Assembly (NCBI GenBank): GCA_009779925.1
Contig: WRAZ01000007.1
Coordinates: forward strand, 1 to 64,000
DNA length: 64,000 nucleotides
Direction: 5' to 3'
Source of the DNA: Chitinivibrionia bacterium
GTDB lineage: Bacteria; Fibrobacterota; Chitinivibrionia; Chitinivibrionales; Chitinivibrionaceae
A program made the translations under genes and the position numbers. Of the stretch, positions 1 through 7,135 are shown piece by piece; position 1 is the first letter of the stretch; each line of letters opens with the position of its first letter. The notes beneath the pieces were generated by a model. The model did no database searches and was not told where the DNA came from. It saw only the letters and a list, made by a program, of their open reading frames with translations.

Positions 1-22
1 AAAACCCTATCTACCGAAAACC

Positions 23-108
23 ACGAGAAAAGAGTGTGCCAACAAAGACACGCTCTCTCTCATTTTCTCGTAGATTGAATATTGGCTATATTCGAGGTTG
101 AGAAAATG
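23..108. repeat. Competing inverted repeats near the left edge
   Basis: Three short segments can pair in alternative ways. ACGAGAAAA at 23-31 is complementary to TTTTCTCGT at 63-71. CATTTTCTC at 61-69 is also complementary to GAGAAAATG at 100-108, with an inner GAATAT/ATATTC stem. The middle segment can therefore pair with only one partner at a time. A promoter-like motif at 143-158 points leftward, so this may be the 5' leader of a gene beyond the window. No ORF was recognised in 1-210. Confidence 0.4.
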
Positions 109-142
109 AAAAATTCATTTTTTTGTATCAAAGAACAGAGAG

Positions 143-158
143 AAAAATACTATTTGGG
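143..158 (-). promoter_or_regulatory. Promoter-like motif, leftward
   Basis: On the minus strand this reads CCCAAATAGTATTTTT, a member of the motif family GGCAAA-N3-TATTTT that precedes many genes in this window. It faces the left edge, so the gene it serves lies outside or starts within the leader at 1-140. Confidence 0.45.
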
Positions 159-210
159 TGGCGACGAGGTGGGGGCTTTTGTGTGGTTTTGGTGGAAATA
201 TGTAGAAAAT

Positions 211-543
211 TTACTCTTTCTCGATAAACATTGAAATAATATCAATAGATTTATTTATAATATCTTTGGGTGATTTTTCCACAAACTTGGGATTTCGCGA
301 AAACACATCAAGAATTCGCGCTTGGTCGCATTGAATAAAACCTTTTGTTTTTGTTCGCCAATCCAACGGAATACGAAAAGGCGAAATTCTATCCGTATTT
401 GTTATCGGACAAACCATCGCCATACCGTTTGATTTACTTAATATTTTATTGCTTACAACAAGCGCAGGACGAACGCCGCTCTGCTCGTGCCCGCTTTGCG
501 GGTCAAAATTCAATATGATGATATCGCCCTGATTTATTACCAT
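211..543 (-). CDS. MazF/PemK-family endoribonuclease toxin
   Basis: About 110 residues with the PemK/MazF fold signature. The N-terminus reads GDIIILNFDPQSGHEQSG followed by VRPALVVSNKI, then the VCPITNT strand and a QCDQARILDV segment typical of the RNase active-site and substrate region. Such toxins cleave mRNA when the paired antitoxin is lost. The start at 543 (MVINQGD) is preferred over the longer frame because it overlaps the antitoxin stop codon by 7 nt, the usual coupling in antitoxin-toxin operons. The 11 extra upstream residues of the open frame lie inside the antitoxin gene. Confidence 0.88.
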   Translation of the reverse strand: MVINQGDIIILNFDPQSGHEQSGVRPALVVSNKILSKSNGMAMVCPITNTDRISPFRIPLDWRTKTKGFIQCDQARILDVFSRNPKFVEKSPKDIINKSIDIISMFIEKE

Positions 544-944
544 ACTTCGTTTCCGACGGGTTTTCCCCAATCGACTTCTTCCGAGTTCAATCTTATCTTG
601 CCGTTTTCAAAATCGTTCCATATTTCGGATATGTTTTTTTTGTAAAAATCTTCAAGGTATTTTTCACCTTTGAGTTTTTTCTTTCTTTCCAACGGATTAA
701 CGTTTACTTCTCTTTTTATGGATATAAAAACATTGTCGGCGAATATCTCCACGGATTTGCCGTTATTTTTGATTATGCTTGTCCAAATGTTTTTCGGAAT
801 AAGTAAATTACCGAATTCGTCTGACCGCAAAGACGCTTTCAAACGTTTTTCGTTTGTGGTTTTCGGTACCATTCCAATAAGCGTATTGGATAAATACGGT
901 TTGTTTTGCAAGTTTTTTCGCTCCCGAACAATGTTTTTTTCCAT
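537..944 (-). CDS. MazE-like antitoxin (AbrB-type DNA-binding)
   Basis: 135 residues. The middle part (LKASLRSDEFGNLLIPKNIW onward, about 37-90) looks like a SpoVT/AbrB swapped-hairpin DNA-binding domain. The C-terminus ends in DWGKPVGNEVW, a motif commonly seen at the toxin-binding tail of MazE-type antitoxins. It lies directly upstream of the MazF-type gene and overlaps it. A GGAGCG ribosome-binding site and the promoter motif at 965-980 sit just before the ATG, so the pair is probably transcribed from there and autoregulated by the AbrB domain (inference). The N-terminal 35 residues are unassigned. Confidence 0.8.
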   Translation of the reverse strand: MEKNIVRERKNLQNKPYLSNTLIGMVPKTTNEKRLKASLRSDEFGNLLIPKNIWTSIIKNNGKSVEIFADNVFISIKREVNVNPLERKKKLKGEKYLEDFYKKNISEIWNDFENGKIRLNSEEVDWGKPVGNEVW

Positions 945-964
945 AATTCGCTCCTTTTTTACGA

Positions 965-980
965 TAAAATACTATTTGTT
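965..980 (-). promoter_or_regulatory. Promoter-like motif of the toxin-antitoxin operon
   Basis: Minus strand ACAAATAGTATTTTAT, with TATTTT about 20 nt upstream of the antitoxin ATG. It matches the recurrent window motif, though the GGC head is degenerate. Confidence 0.5.
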
Positions 981-1093
981 TTGAAGCACTGTGGTGGTTT
1001 GGTGGTTTTTTGTGGGAAATTCAGATTATTTTAGCAACCAATTTTTGCAAACCCGTATCAAATGTTGCAATTTTTTATCTTCTATTTCATAAT

Positions 1094-2341
1094 TCAGTCG
1101 AATAATTTACAAATTTCATCATTAGTCTCTTTATCCAAAACAACGGGATTTCCCGCCAAAACTCTGATTTTCTCCGTTTTTTCCACGCATTCGTTAACTA
1201 ATTCCTGCCAATTCCACGCGCGGCTCGGCTCTTCGGGGTTTTCAAATCTTTCGGCTTTCTCTACATTCGGCGCGGTTGCGGGGTTGGGCGGCACGAAAAG
1301 CGTGCAACAGTCTTCGTAAGGACGTATCGAAATATCGAATGTCTTGATTTTTTGCGCGATTTCGGTGATTTCCTGCTTATCCATACAAGCAAGCGGGCGC
1401 AAAACAGGCATATTGGTAACGGCGTTTATGGTGTTTATGCTGTGCGGAGTTTGGCTTGCGACCTGTCCGATACTCTCGCCCGTGGCAATCAGTGCAACCT
1501 TGTGGAGGCGCGCAAGTTTGTCGGCAATCCTGAGCATCATTCTGCGCATAACCGTCATTCCGTAGTTTTGCGGAACGTTTGCAAAAATCTCTTTTTGAAG
1601 CTTGGTAAACGGCACAAAATACAAATTTACGCGCCCGTTCGGCATAAAATGCGCCAATTTCTCGACAATATCCAAAACCTTTTGCTTTGCCCTAACAGAC
1701 GTATGCGGCGGCGACTCAAAATGCAGGCAATCGACAATCAGACCGCGTTTCATAAGCAAAAATGCCGCGACGGGAGAGTCAATTCCGCCCGAAAGCAAGC
1801 ATAACGCCCGTCCGTTAATTCCTGCGGGAAGTCCGCCGAGTCCCATAATTTTTTTCGCCGAAATTATAGTATAACGCGGTCTTATTGTTATCAGAACAGT
1901 TTTGTCGGGATTTGGAATATTAAACAAAACCTCGCTGTTTTTGCCGACGAAATCCGCGACAAACTTAGACACGTCAGGGCTTTTCATAGCAAAGGTCTTA
2001 TCGCTTCGCTTGGTTTCAAATTTAATTTTTTCGTTAGGGCTCACGTCTGCTTTTACAAGTTCCAACGCGGTTTTGCAAATATCTTCGATTTCGCTTTTGC
2101 AGTTTTTTCCCAAAGAATAAGAATGTATCCCGACGATTTTATCTAGTTTTTGAGCGACCATTTGCCAATCAGCACCGTTGAGTTCAATAAGCAAATGGTC
2201 GTCCGTATAACTGTAAGTAATCGTCGGAAAATCGGCAGTTTTCACGGCAAATGTCTTAACAATCTGCTTTACAAACGCCATTTTGTTTTTCCCTTTAAGA
2301 AAAACCTCGCCGAAAGTGGCGTAGATTATGTCGTATTTCAT
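1094..2341 (-). CDS. thiI: tRNA 4-thiouridine synthase ThiI (no rhodanese domain)
   Basis: 415 residues. The first ~165 residues form the ferredoxin-like and THUMP tRNA-binding domains. The PP-loop ATPase motif CLLSGGIDSPVAAF follows at about 181-194, then CLHFESPPHTS and a conserved TGES motif. ThiI adenylates U8 of tRNA and transfers sulfur to make s4U. The protein stops after the PP-loop domain, as in Bacillus ThiI, so it lacks the C-terminal rhodanese domain that carries the persulfide in Escherichia coli. It is followed by the nitroreductase gene on the same strand; the gap of 7 nt suggests co-transcription with that upstream gene. Confidence 0.93.
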   Translation of the reverse strand: MKYDIIYATFGEVFLKGKNKMAFVKQIVKTFAVKTADFPTITYSYTDDHLLIELNGADWQMVAQKLDKIVGIHSYSLGKNCKSEIEDICKTALELVKADVSPNEKIKFETKRSDKTFAMKSPDVSKFVADFVGKNSEVLFNIPNPDKTVLITIRPRYTIISAKKIMGLGGLPAGINGRALCLLSGGIDSPVAAFLLMKRGLIVDCLHFESPPHTSVRAKQKVLDIVEKLAHFMPNGRVNLYFVPFTKLQKEIFANVPQNYGMTVMRRMMLRIADKLARLHKVALIATGESIGQVASQTPHSINTINAVTNMPVLRPLACMDKQEITEIAQKIKTFDISIRPYEDCCTLFVPPNPATAPNVEKAERFENPEEPSRAWNWQELVNECVEKTEKIRVLAGNPVVLDKETNDEICKLFD

Positions 2342-2348
2342 ATTATCT

Positions 2349-3059
2349 TTATCTGCCGCGACGACGGGACGGCTCAGCGGGCGGCGTTTCTTCGACTGTC
2401 GGAGCGGCTTTTTCGACTATTGGCGCTGCTACCTGCGGTCCGCCGACAGGGTATCCGACGGTCATCGCCAATGACGGGTACATATTTTCGTCCCAGCCCA
2501 TAAGCGCTCTTATTTCGTCTCTCGGAATCATCATTCTTACAACTGTGTTTAAGCCTGCGGAAGCGCAAAAAAGGTATGCGTTTTGAGCCACAAAGCCCGC
2601 GTCCATATTTGCAACGCCGACTCTGATTTCTTCCGCTACTCTCATTTTGTTCAAATTATGCACGATAAAAATATTGAGCGGCGCGCCTCTGACCCAGCCG
2701 TGAGTTCCTGCGTTGTCTCGGTGGTCTCCTTCCAATACAAGGGTCAAGATATTTTCTTGAGCGTTGTATCTGAAAATCCCCGTGTTTTTCATAACATAGA
2801 GCTCGATAGCCATATCGTTTCGGGCTGTCGGCGCAGTTCTTCTGCCGTCTTCGCGGCTTATTCCCCACATAGCCCAAAGCAAATCGCTGAGTTTTTGCTG
2901 CGAAATATTCTCAGGCGAGAATTCGCGAGCGCTCCTGCGATTGTTAAGCGCCTCCATAAGCGGCATTCCACCCGCGCGATTAGGCTGCGGAAGCTGAATA
3001 TCCCCCGCAAAAACCGAAGTTGCCGTCAATGCAAGTATCAATAATGTAAAAAGTTTCAT
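2349..3059 (-). CDS. Secreted SagB/ThcOx-type nitroreductase family protein
   Basis: 236 residues. Residues 1-18 are a signal peptide ending near FAGD. The rest is a nitroreductase-like FMN fold: NNRRSAREFSPE near residues 39-50, the LLWAMWGISREDGRRTAPTARN segment (SagB/ThcOx subgroup) and a C-terminal TVGYPVG. The substrate is unknown. The tail after about residue 205 is Pro/Ala/Glu-rich and looks disordered. Family members of this subgroup are often cytoplasmic, so export is notable. A promoter motif at 3102-3119 and a GGAGA ribosome-binding site precede the ATG. It is probably co-transcribed with thiI. Confidence 0.82.
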   Translation of the reverse strand: MKLFTLLILALTATSVFAGDIQLPQPNRAGGMPLMEALNNRRSAREFSPENISQQKLSDLLWAMWGISREDGRRTAPTARNDMAIELYVMKNTGIFRYNAQENILTLVLEGDHRDNAGTHGWVRGAPLNIFIVHNLNKMRVAEEIRVGVANMDAGFVAQNAYLFCASAGLNTVVRMMIPRDEIRALMGWDENMYPSLAMTVGYPVGGPQVAAPIVEKAAPTVEETPPAEPSRRRGR

Positions 3060-3098
3060 TTTTTTCTCCTTTTTTGATTATGGTATATAATAATACTG

Positions 3099-4115
3099 TT
3101 ATAAAATACGTTTTGCCGCTTCCAATAACCCTGCAAATTCTTCAAAATCTGTATTATATGGGATTTGCGCTTGTTTAATTCTGAAAATTTCGTATTCCGC
3201 CTCGGCGTGTTCTTTGGCAAGTTTAGCAGAAATGTTTCCCGCGTGTTCTAAAATTTCTCTGTCGTTTAATGTTAAAAAACCGTTTAGTTTTTCAATCCAT
3301 TTTTGCATAGTCATCGGAATTCTTGCCCTTGCCTGCGTTTGAGCAAAAACCAAATATTGTTCAACCAAGTCGTTTAATGCTTGCAATTCCTGTTTTTCAA
3401 GATAATTTTTAGCAACCGCAACATCTGATTTTCGTATTCTCTGTCCACGCCACGATGTAAGTCCCATATTGTCTTTGTCGCTGTCCGCCCGCCCGTAAAT
3501 TATTTCTGCCGCGGTTTGCCCCGATGTAGCCCAATGAAGTTTATTTTGCACAGTAGCAAAGAAATTCTTGGTAATATTTGCATTTTTATCATAATCGACA
3601 GAGGTCGCATAAATATCCGTAATTTTGAGGTAAAATCGGCGTTCCGAAGTGCGAATATCCTGAATAATTTGTTCTAATTCTTCGAAATAATCAAACGGCG
3701 TATCAGGATTTTTCAATCGTTCTTTATCGACAACAAACCCTTTCTGTATATATTCGTGAAGCCGTTTTGTCGCCCAAATTCTGAATTGAGTGGCGATTTT
3801 CGAGTTTATTCGGTAGCCCAAAGAGATTATCATATCGAGATTATAGTGCGGCAATTCTCTTGCAACTTCTCTTCTGCCTTCAATTTGAACTTGTCGGAAA
3901 TTCCGACAGGTTGCCATATCCGATAATTCTTCTTCTTTGTAAATATTACCTATATGCTCAACAATATTCGTTCTTGAACAGTCAAATAATTCCGCTATTT
4001 GCTGCTGAGTAAGCCAAACATCGTCTTTACAAAAACGGACGTCTAATTTTGCCGCGCCGTCGTTTTCGTATATAATAAATTGCGAGTTATTTACAGATAA
4101 TTCTTTATTTTCCAC
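3099..4115 (-). CDS. RhuM-family protein (Virulence_RhuM)
   Basis: 338 residues. An N-terminal winged-helix-like segment (WLTQQQIAELFDCSRTNIVEHI, about 34-55) is followed by the family hallmarks FRQVQIEGRREVAR, the PHYNLDMIISLGYRINSKIATQFRIWA block and a helical C-terminus. The family is named after a Salmonella pathogenicity-island gene and is widespread on mobile or accessory DNA; its molecular role is not established. Start choice is supported by the promoter motif 27 nt upstream. The gene stands alone between the nitroreductase and the structured RNA leader, which suggests an accessory insertion. Confidence 0.88.
   Translation of the reverse strand: MENKELSVNNSQFIIYENDGAAKLDVRFCKDDVWLTQQQIAELFDCSRTNIVEHIGNIYKEEELSDMATCRNFRQVQIEGRREVARELPHYNLDMIISLGYRINSKIATQFRIWATKRLHEYIQKGFVVDKERLKNPDTPFDYFEELEQIIQDIRTSERRFYLKITDIYATSVDYDKNANITKNFFATVQNKLHWATSGQTAAEIIYGRADSDKDNMGLTSWRGQRIRKSDVAVAKNYLEKQELQALNDLVEQYLVFAQTQARARIPMTMQKWIEKLNGFLTLNDREILEHAGNISAKLAKEHAEAEYEIFRIKQAQIPYNTDFEEFAGLLEAAKRIL
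3102..3119 (-). promoter_or_regulatory. Promoter-like motif inside the end of the RhuM gene
   Basis: Minus strand GCGGCAAAACGTATTTTA, a full match to GGCAAA-N3-TATTTT, about 40 nt before the nitroreductase ATG. The motif simultaneously encodes the last residues (AAKRIL) of the upstream RhuM-family gene. Confidence 0.55.
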
Positions 4116-4141
4116 GGTTGTTCTCCCTGTTTTTTAAGGAG

Positions 4142-4157
4142 AAAAATACGTTTTGCC
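4142..4157 (-). promoter_or_regulatory. Promoter-like motif of the RhuM gene
   Basis: Minus strand GGCAAAACGTATTTTTC, an exact match to the recurrent GGCAAA-N3-TATTTT motif, about 27 nt before the ATG at 4115. Confidence 0.55.
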
Positions 4158-4225
4158 AAAAGAAATAATTCTAAAAAACAAAAAAAATCTTCCCCAAAAA
4201 ACAAAAACTTCCCAACTTCACCATA

Positions 4226-4241
4226 GGCAAATACTATTTTT
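4226..4241 (+). promoter_or_regulatory. Promoter-like motif of structured leader copy 1
   Basis: GGCAAATACTATTTTT, with the TATTTT element at 4235-4240. It ends immediately before the outer helix of the structured RNA at 4245, so a transcript starting about 7 nt after TATTTT would begin at the 5' arm of that helix. The same geometry occurs at the second leader copy. Confidence 0.6.
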
Positions 4242-4244
4242 CAC

Positions 4245-4430
4245 TTGCGATAACATATGATTTGTCGGAATAATACCCGACTTTTCATTTGTGTTCTTTG
4301 TTTTTTCTTAGTAAAAAAAGAGTTAGAACTCCCTTATGGGTTGTTCTGCCTATCTTGCCTCTTTTTTTATTAAGATACAAGTGAATTCATATGTTATCGC
4401 AAACAATCTATGATTGTGGCAGGACAGCCC
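4245..4430 (+). ncRNA. Candidate structured RNA leader, copy 1
   Basis: Complementary arms, read directly: P1 4245-4260 with 4387-4402 (16 bp); P2 4264-4268 with 4277-4281; P3 4307-4322 with 4359-4374 (16 bp, one GU); P4 4331-4333 with 4338-4340; a hairpin 4403-4408 with 4412-4417. GGGTTGTTCTGCC at 4338-4350 is complementary over 13 bp to GGCAGGACAGCCC at 4418-4430, which would cross P1 and P3 as a pseudoknot. The block 4278-4302 is identical to 59132-59156. The copy at 59101-59305 has the same helices in the same order with different base pairs. A strong ribosome-binding site (AGGAGGG) and a lipoprotein start follow 50 nt later, so it may be a cis-regulatory leader or an independent small RNA. 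No known class was recognised. Confidence 0.75.
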
Positions 4431-4480
4431 TTGCTGTTTCTGTTTAATTTTTTAACAATTTTTATTAGGAGGGTTGCATT

Positions 4481-5203
4481 ATGGGAATGCAAACAAAACG
4501 GTTATTTGGGATTTTGGCGGTAGTGGTTGGTATGGTGTTCTGGGCGGGATGTTCGGATAGCGGTAATGGAAACAGTGGCAACGACAATGGCGGCGGGGGC
4601 GATGGTGTATTTTCAGGAATACAAACATTAAATCTAAGTGGACAGGTATGGATAAGAGAGTTTATGGACAATAGTGTGTGGACTGAATTTGCTGGGAACC
4701 GCGCTGTTAATGGCGTGTGTCTTTATTATTTTGATGACATCGGCGGTAGCGGAGCTATTGAGAACGGACAATTGAATTTTAGTATCGGCACCCCTAACAT
4801 TTCGAGGTTAAGGAACATTTTAGATTTCTTCTATGAGGAAGATCATGGTTTCATTTTCTTTGAAAGCGATTATGAGAATATTGTCGTCAGTAATCAGGAA
4901 ACAAGAGCGGCTATGCTGTATCCTGACGCGGAAGGCGCTATGGAATTTTTCAGAGGAATTGATTTTCATTTTGAACTGTATATGTTCGTTGACAGAAATG
5001 TCTCTATAACAGCCACAGGTAAAACAACTTCAAGTGAAATAACCAAAGATTTTACACTCAACCTCAAAAATGGCTGGAATATAATTAACTTTAAGCAAGA
5101 CCGTAGCACTACTCCACGCACGATTACTGTATCTATGGGCTATGCTATAAATAACGCACGATGGGAATTGCTTCAAAGTTCTTCTTGGCAAGGTGGCGAA
5201 TAG
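4481..5203 (+). CDS. Lipoprotein of unknown function
   Basis: 240 residues. The N-terminus is a lipoprotein signal with the lipobox WAGC at about residues 20-23, followed by a Gly/Asn/Ser-rich linker and then a beta-rich domain with no family recognised. It should be anchored in a membrane facing the periplasm or surface. The ATG is preceded by AGGAGGG, and upstream lies the 186-nt structured RNA, suggesting post-transcriptional control. The gene at 59411 has the same kind of leader but encodes an unrelated small membrane protein, so the leader rather than the protein is the shared element. Confidence 0.7.
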   Translation: MGMQTKRLFGILAVVVGMVFWAGCSDSGNGNSGNDNGGGGDGVFSGIQTLNLSGQVWIREFMDNSVWTEFAGNRAVNGVCLYYFDDIGGSGAIENGQLNFSIGTPNISRLRNILDFFYEEDHGFIFFESDYENIVVSNQETRAAMLYPDAEGAMEFFRGIDFHFELYMFVDRNVSITATGKTTSSEITKDFTLNLKNGWNIINFKQDRSTTPRTITVSMGYAINNARWELLQSSSWQGGE

Positions 5204-5273
5204 AAACGAATGGACTTCCGTTTTTACGGGTGTTTTTATTATAATGTGATAGTGGCGGGAGAAACCGAGATAA

Positions 5274-5816
5274 TCAAACTTTAACCTCCCGCCACTCTCC
5301 AACCCCAAGCCCGTCAATACTCCACTCCCCAATCGACTTTCTGATAAGCCGCAAAGTCCCAAAACCAACCGCCGCAGTCATTCGGCGAACTTGACGGTTT
5401 CTGCCCTCGCGGATTGTCAGTTCAAGCCAAGTGTCGGGAATATTTTTGCGGAAACGAATCGGCGGATTTCTCTCCCAAAGATTGGGCGGCTCCTCTATTT
5501 TTCTTGCAATGGCGGGCAAAGTCATTCCGTCTTTAAGAATCACTCCTTTGTTCAATTTTTTAATCGCTTCGTCGGTAATTTCGCCCTCGACTTGCGCCCA
5601 ATACGTTTTAGGTTGCTTAAATTTCGGCGAGGAAATATAATTTTGCAATTTGCCGCAATCGGTGAGCAAAATAAGCCCCTCGCTATCGTAATCAAGCCGA
5701 CCACAAGGATAAATATCGGGGATTTTCACGAAATCGGCAAGCGTTTTTCGCCCCTCGTTATCGGTGAATTTAGAAAGTACCATATACGGCTTGTTCAGCA
5801 AAATCAACTTTGACAT
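5274..5816 (-). CDS. rluE: 23S rRNA pseudouridine synthase, RluE-like
   Basis: 180 residues, short and lacking an S4 domain, as in RluE (which makes pseudouridine 2457 of 23S rRNA in Escherichia coli). The RsuA/RluB/C/E/F motif CGRLDYDSEGLILLT contains the catalytic Asp. KTYWAQVEGEIT and the C-terminal REGRNRQVRRMTAAVGFGTLRLIR are also typical of the family. The target position is inferred from length and similarity only; RluB or RluF activities are alternatives. The start at 5816 overlaps the 3' end of the glycosyltransferase by 13 nt. Confidence 0.85.
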   Translation of the reverse strand: MSKLILLNKPYMVLSKFTDNEGRKTLADFVKIPDIYPCGRLDYDSEGLILLTDCGKLQNYISSPKFKQPKTYWAQVEGEITDEAIKKLNKGVILKDGMTLPAIARKIEEPPNLWERNPPIRFRKNIPDTWLELTIREGRNRQVRRMTAAVGFGTLRLIRKSIGEWSIDGLGVGEWREVKV

Positions 5817-6976
5817 TTTATCACTTTTTTTAAGAGTTCAAAGGTCTCGGCAGAGGTGTTTTCCCACTTGAAATTTTCAGCCCAAGTTCGACAATTCGCA
5901 GAAATTTCGGCGTATTTTTCGGGAGTTTCTAAGAGTTCGCTTATCTTTGCCGCCGCGTCGTTTACATCGCCGAATTTGTATAAAAGCCCTGTTTTTCCGT
6001 CTTGAACGCTGTCGCAAAGTCCGGGTGCGTTATTTGCCACAACGGGAACTCCGCAGGCGTTTGCTTCGATAACGGTAAGCCCCCAGCCCTCTTTGTAGCT
6101 CGGCTGAACAAGCAAAAAAGCGTGTTGCAAAAGGCGCAGTTTTTCTTCTTGTGAAATAAATCCCAAGAGGGTGATTTTATCGCCGAGTTTGCGTTTTTTT
6201 ATCCATTTTTCTAATTTCGGACGAAAAGGTCCGCTTCCTGCAATTTTCAGGGTTAAGTCGGGAAATTTTGCCGATATTTTTCCAAAGGCGGCGCAAATAT
6301 CCAAAACGCCTTTGTATTTTTGCAGACGTCCTATATAAAGTAGATATGGGGCGTCATTTAGGGCGAAAGATTTTTCGCCCCTACATTTTGCTGGTTTATC
6401 TAGGGGCGAAAAATCTTTCGCCCTATCTCCAATTGGGACGTAAAATTTGTCGTTTCTTCCGTTGTGAATTACGTGGATTTGTTCGTCTTTTATTCCGTAT
6501 GATTTCAGTTCTTTTTTTGCCGAATTGCTTACGATTGCAAATTGCTCTTTTCTGTAAAAAAATCGAAGCGTCTGTTCGCCGAGCCACACGATACTTGCCG
6601 CAGGAACAGAGGCTTCGCGGAAAATTGAAGTCAGCCAAAGATGGTGCATTTGAATTAAGCGCGGTTTTTTTGTTAAAATCGGCGTAAAAAGCGGCAGTTT
6701 GTTGAAATCCTCGTAAATAACGTCGGGGACGAATTCTTTTTCCCACTTTCTGAAATTTTTCCAAACCAAAAGCGGATATGTCGCCTCTGTTCCTACGCGA
6801 ATAATTTCTAAACCGTTTACGTTTTCGCGCGCCAAACCGCCGTCAAATTTTGACGAAACAACAAAAACATTGTTGCCCGCCGCCGCTATCGGCTCAAAAA
6901 TGCCGTGCAAATGAACTTCCGCGCCACCCGCCCGCGGGTGTTTTATGTCGCGCCAGTTGAAAATCAGTATGTTCAC
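5804..6976 (-). CDS. GT4-family glycosyltransferase
   Basis: 390 residues with a GT-B fold. The N-terminal NWRDIKHPRAGGAEVHLH is the acceptor-domain glycine-rich loop. The C-terminal half carries LLYIGRLQKYKGV and SYKEGWGLTVIEANACGVPVVA, the nucleotide-sugar binding E-x7-E type region. It probably transfers a sugar from an NDP donor to a lipid or glycan acceptor. Between the halves, about 20-25 residues (GDRAKDFSP to CRGEKSFAL) are encoded by a palindromic repeat at 6359-6425 that has been read through in frame; it sits in the interdomain linker, where it is likely tolerated. Confidence 0.87.
   Translation of the reverse strand: MNILIFNWRDIKHPRAGGAEVHLHGIFEPIAAAGNNVFVVSSKFDGGLARENVNGLEIIRVGTEATYPLLVWKNFRKWEKEFVPDVIYEDFNKLPLFTPILTKKPRLIQMHHLWLTSIFREASVPAASIVWLGEQTLRFFYRKEQFAIVSNSAKKELKSYGIKDEQIHVIHNGRNDKFYVPIGDRAKDFSPLDKPAKCRGEKSFALNDAPYLLYIGRLQKYKGVLDICAAFGKISAKFPDLTLKIAGSGPFRPKLEKWIKKRKLGDKITLLGFISQEEKLRLLQHAFLLVQPSYKEGWGLTVIEANACGVPVVANNAPGLCDSVQDGKTGLLYKFGDVNDAAAKISELLETPEKYAEISANCRTWAENFKWENTSAETFELLKKVIKCQS
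6359..6425. repeat. Palindromic GTAGGGGC-type repeat pair inside the GT4 gene
   Basis: Two inverted units: AGGGCGAAAGATTTTTCGCCCC and, after a 20-nt spacer, GGGGCGAAAAATCTTTCGCCCT. They belong to the same family as the repeats at 9387, 25117, 30612, 31695, 43525 and 47430. Both units are coding, and the frame stays open. Confidence 0.75.
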
Positions 6977-7094
6977 GCTTAACCTTTCAAAAATTTCGCA
7001 ATTTTACAGGTAAAAATATTATATTTATATATATGAAAAGCCAAGTTTTTATTTAAATCGACGGAAAATGAAAATTTAGTAAAGAAAAAGAGTT

Positions 7095-7111
7095 CGGCAA
7101 ATAGTATTTTA
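7095..7111 (+). promoter_or_regulatory. Promoter-like motif of metA
   Basis: CGGCAAATAGTATTTTA, an exact consensus match, with TATTTT about 30 nt before the metA ATG. No SAM riboswitch-like structure was seen in the 159-nt upstream gap. Confidence 0.6.
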
Positions 7112-7135
7112 TCTGCAAAAACAAAGGAAAAAAAT

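Noticed and set aside
4245-5203. Retron or diversity-generating element as explanation for the leader with long inverted arms
   Set aside because: No reverse transcriptase, template-variable repeat pair or Avd-like gene is near either copy.
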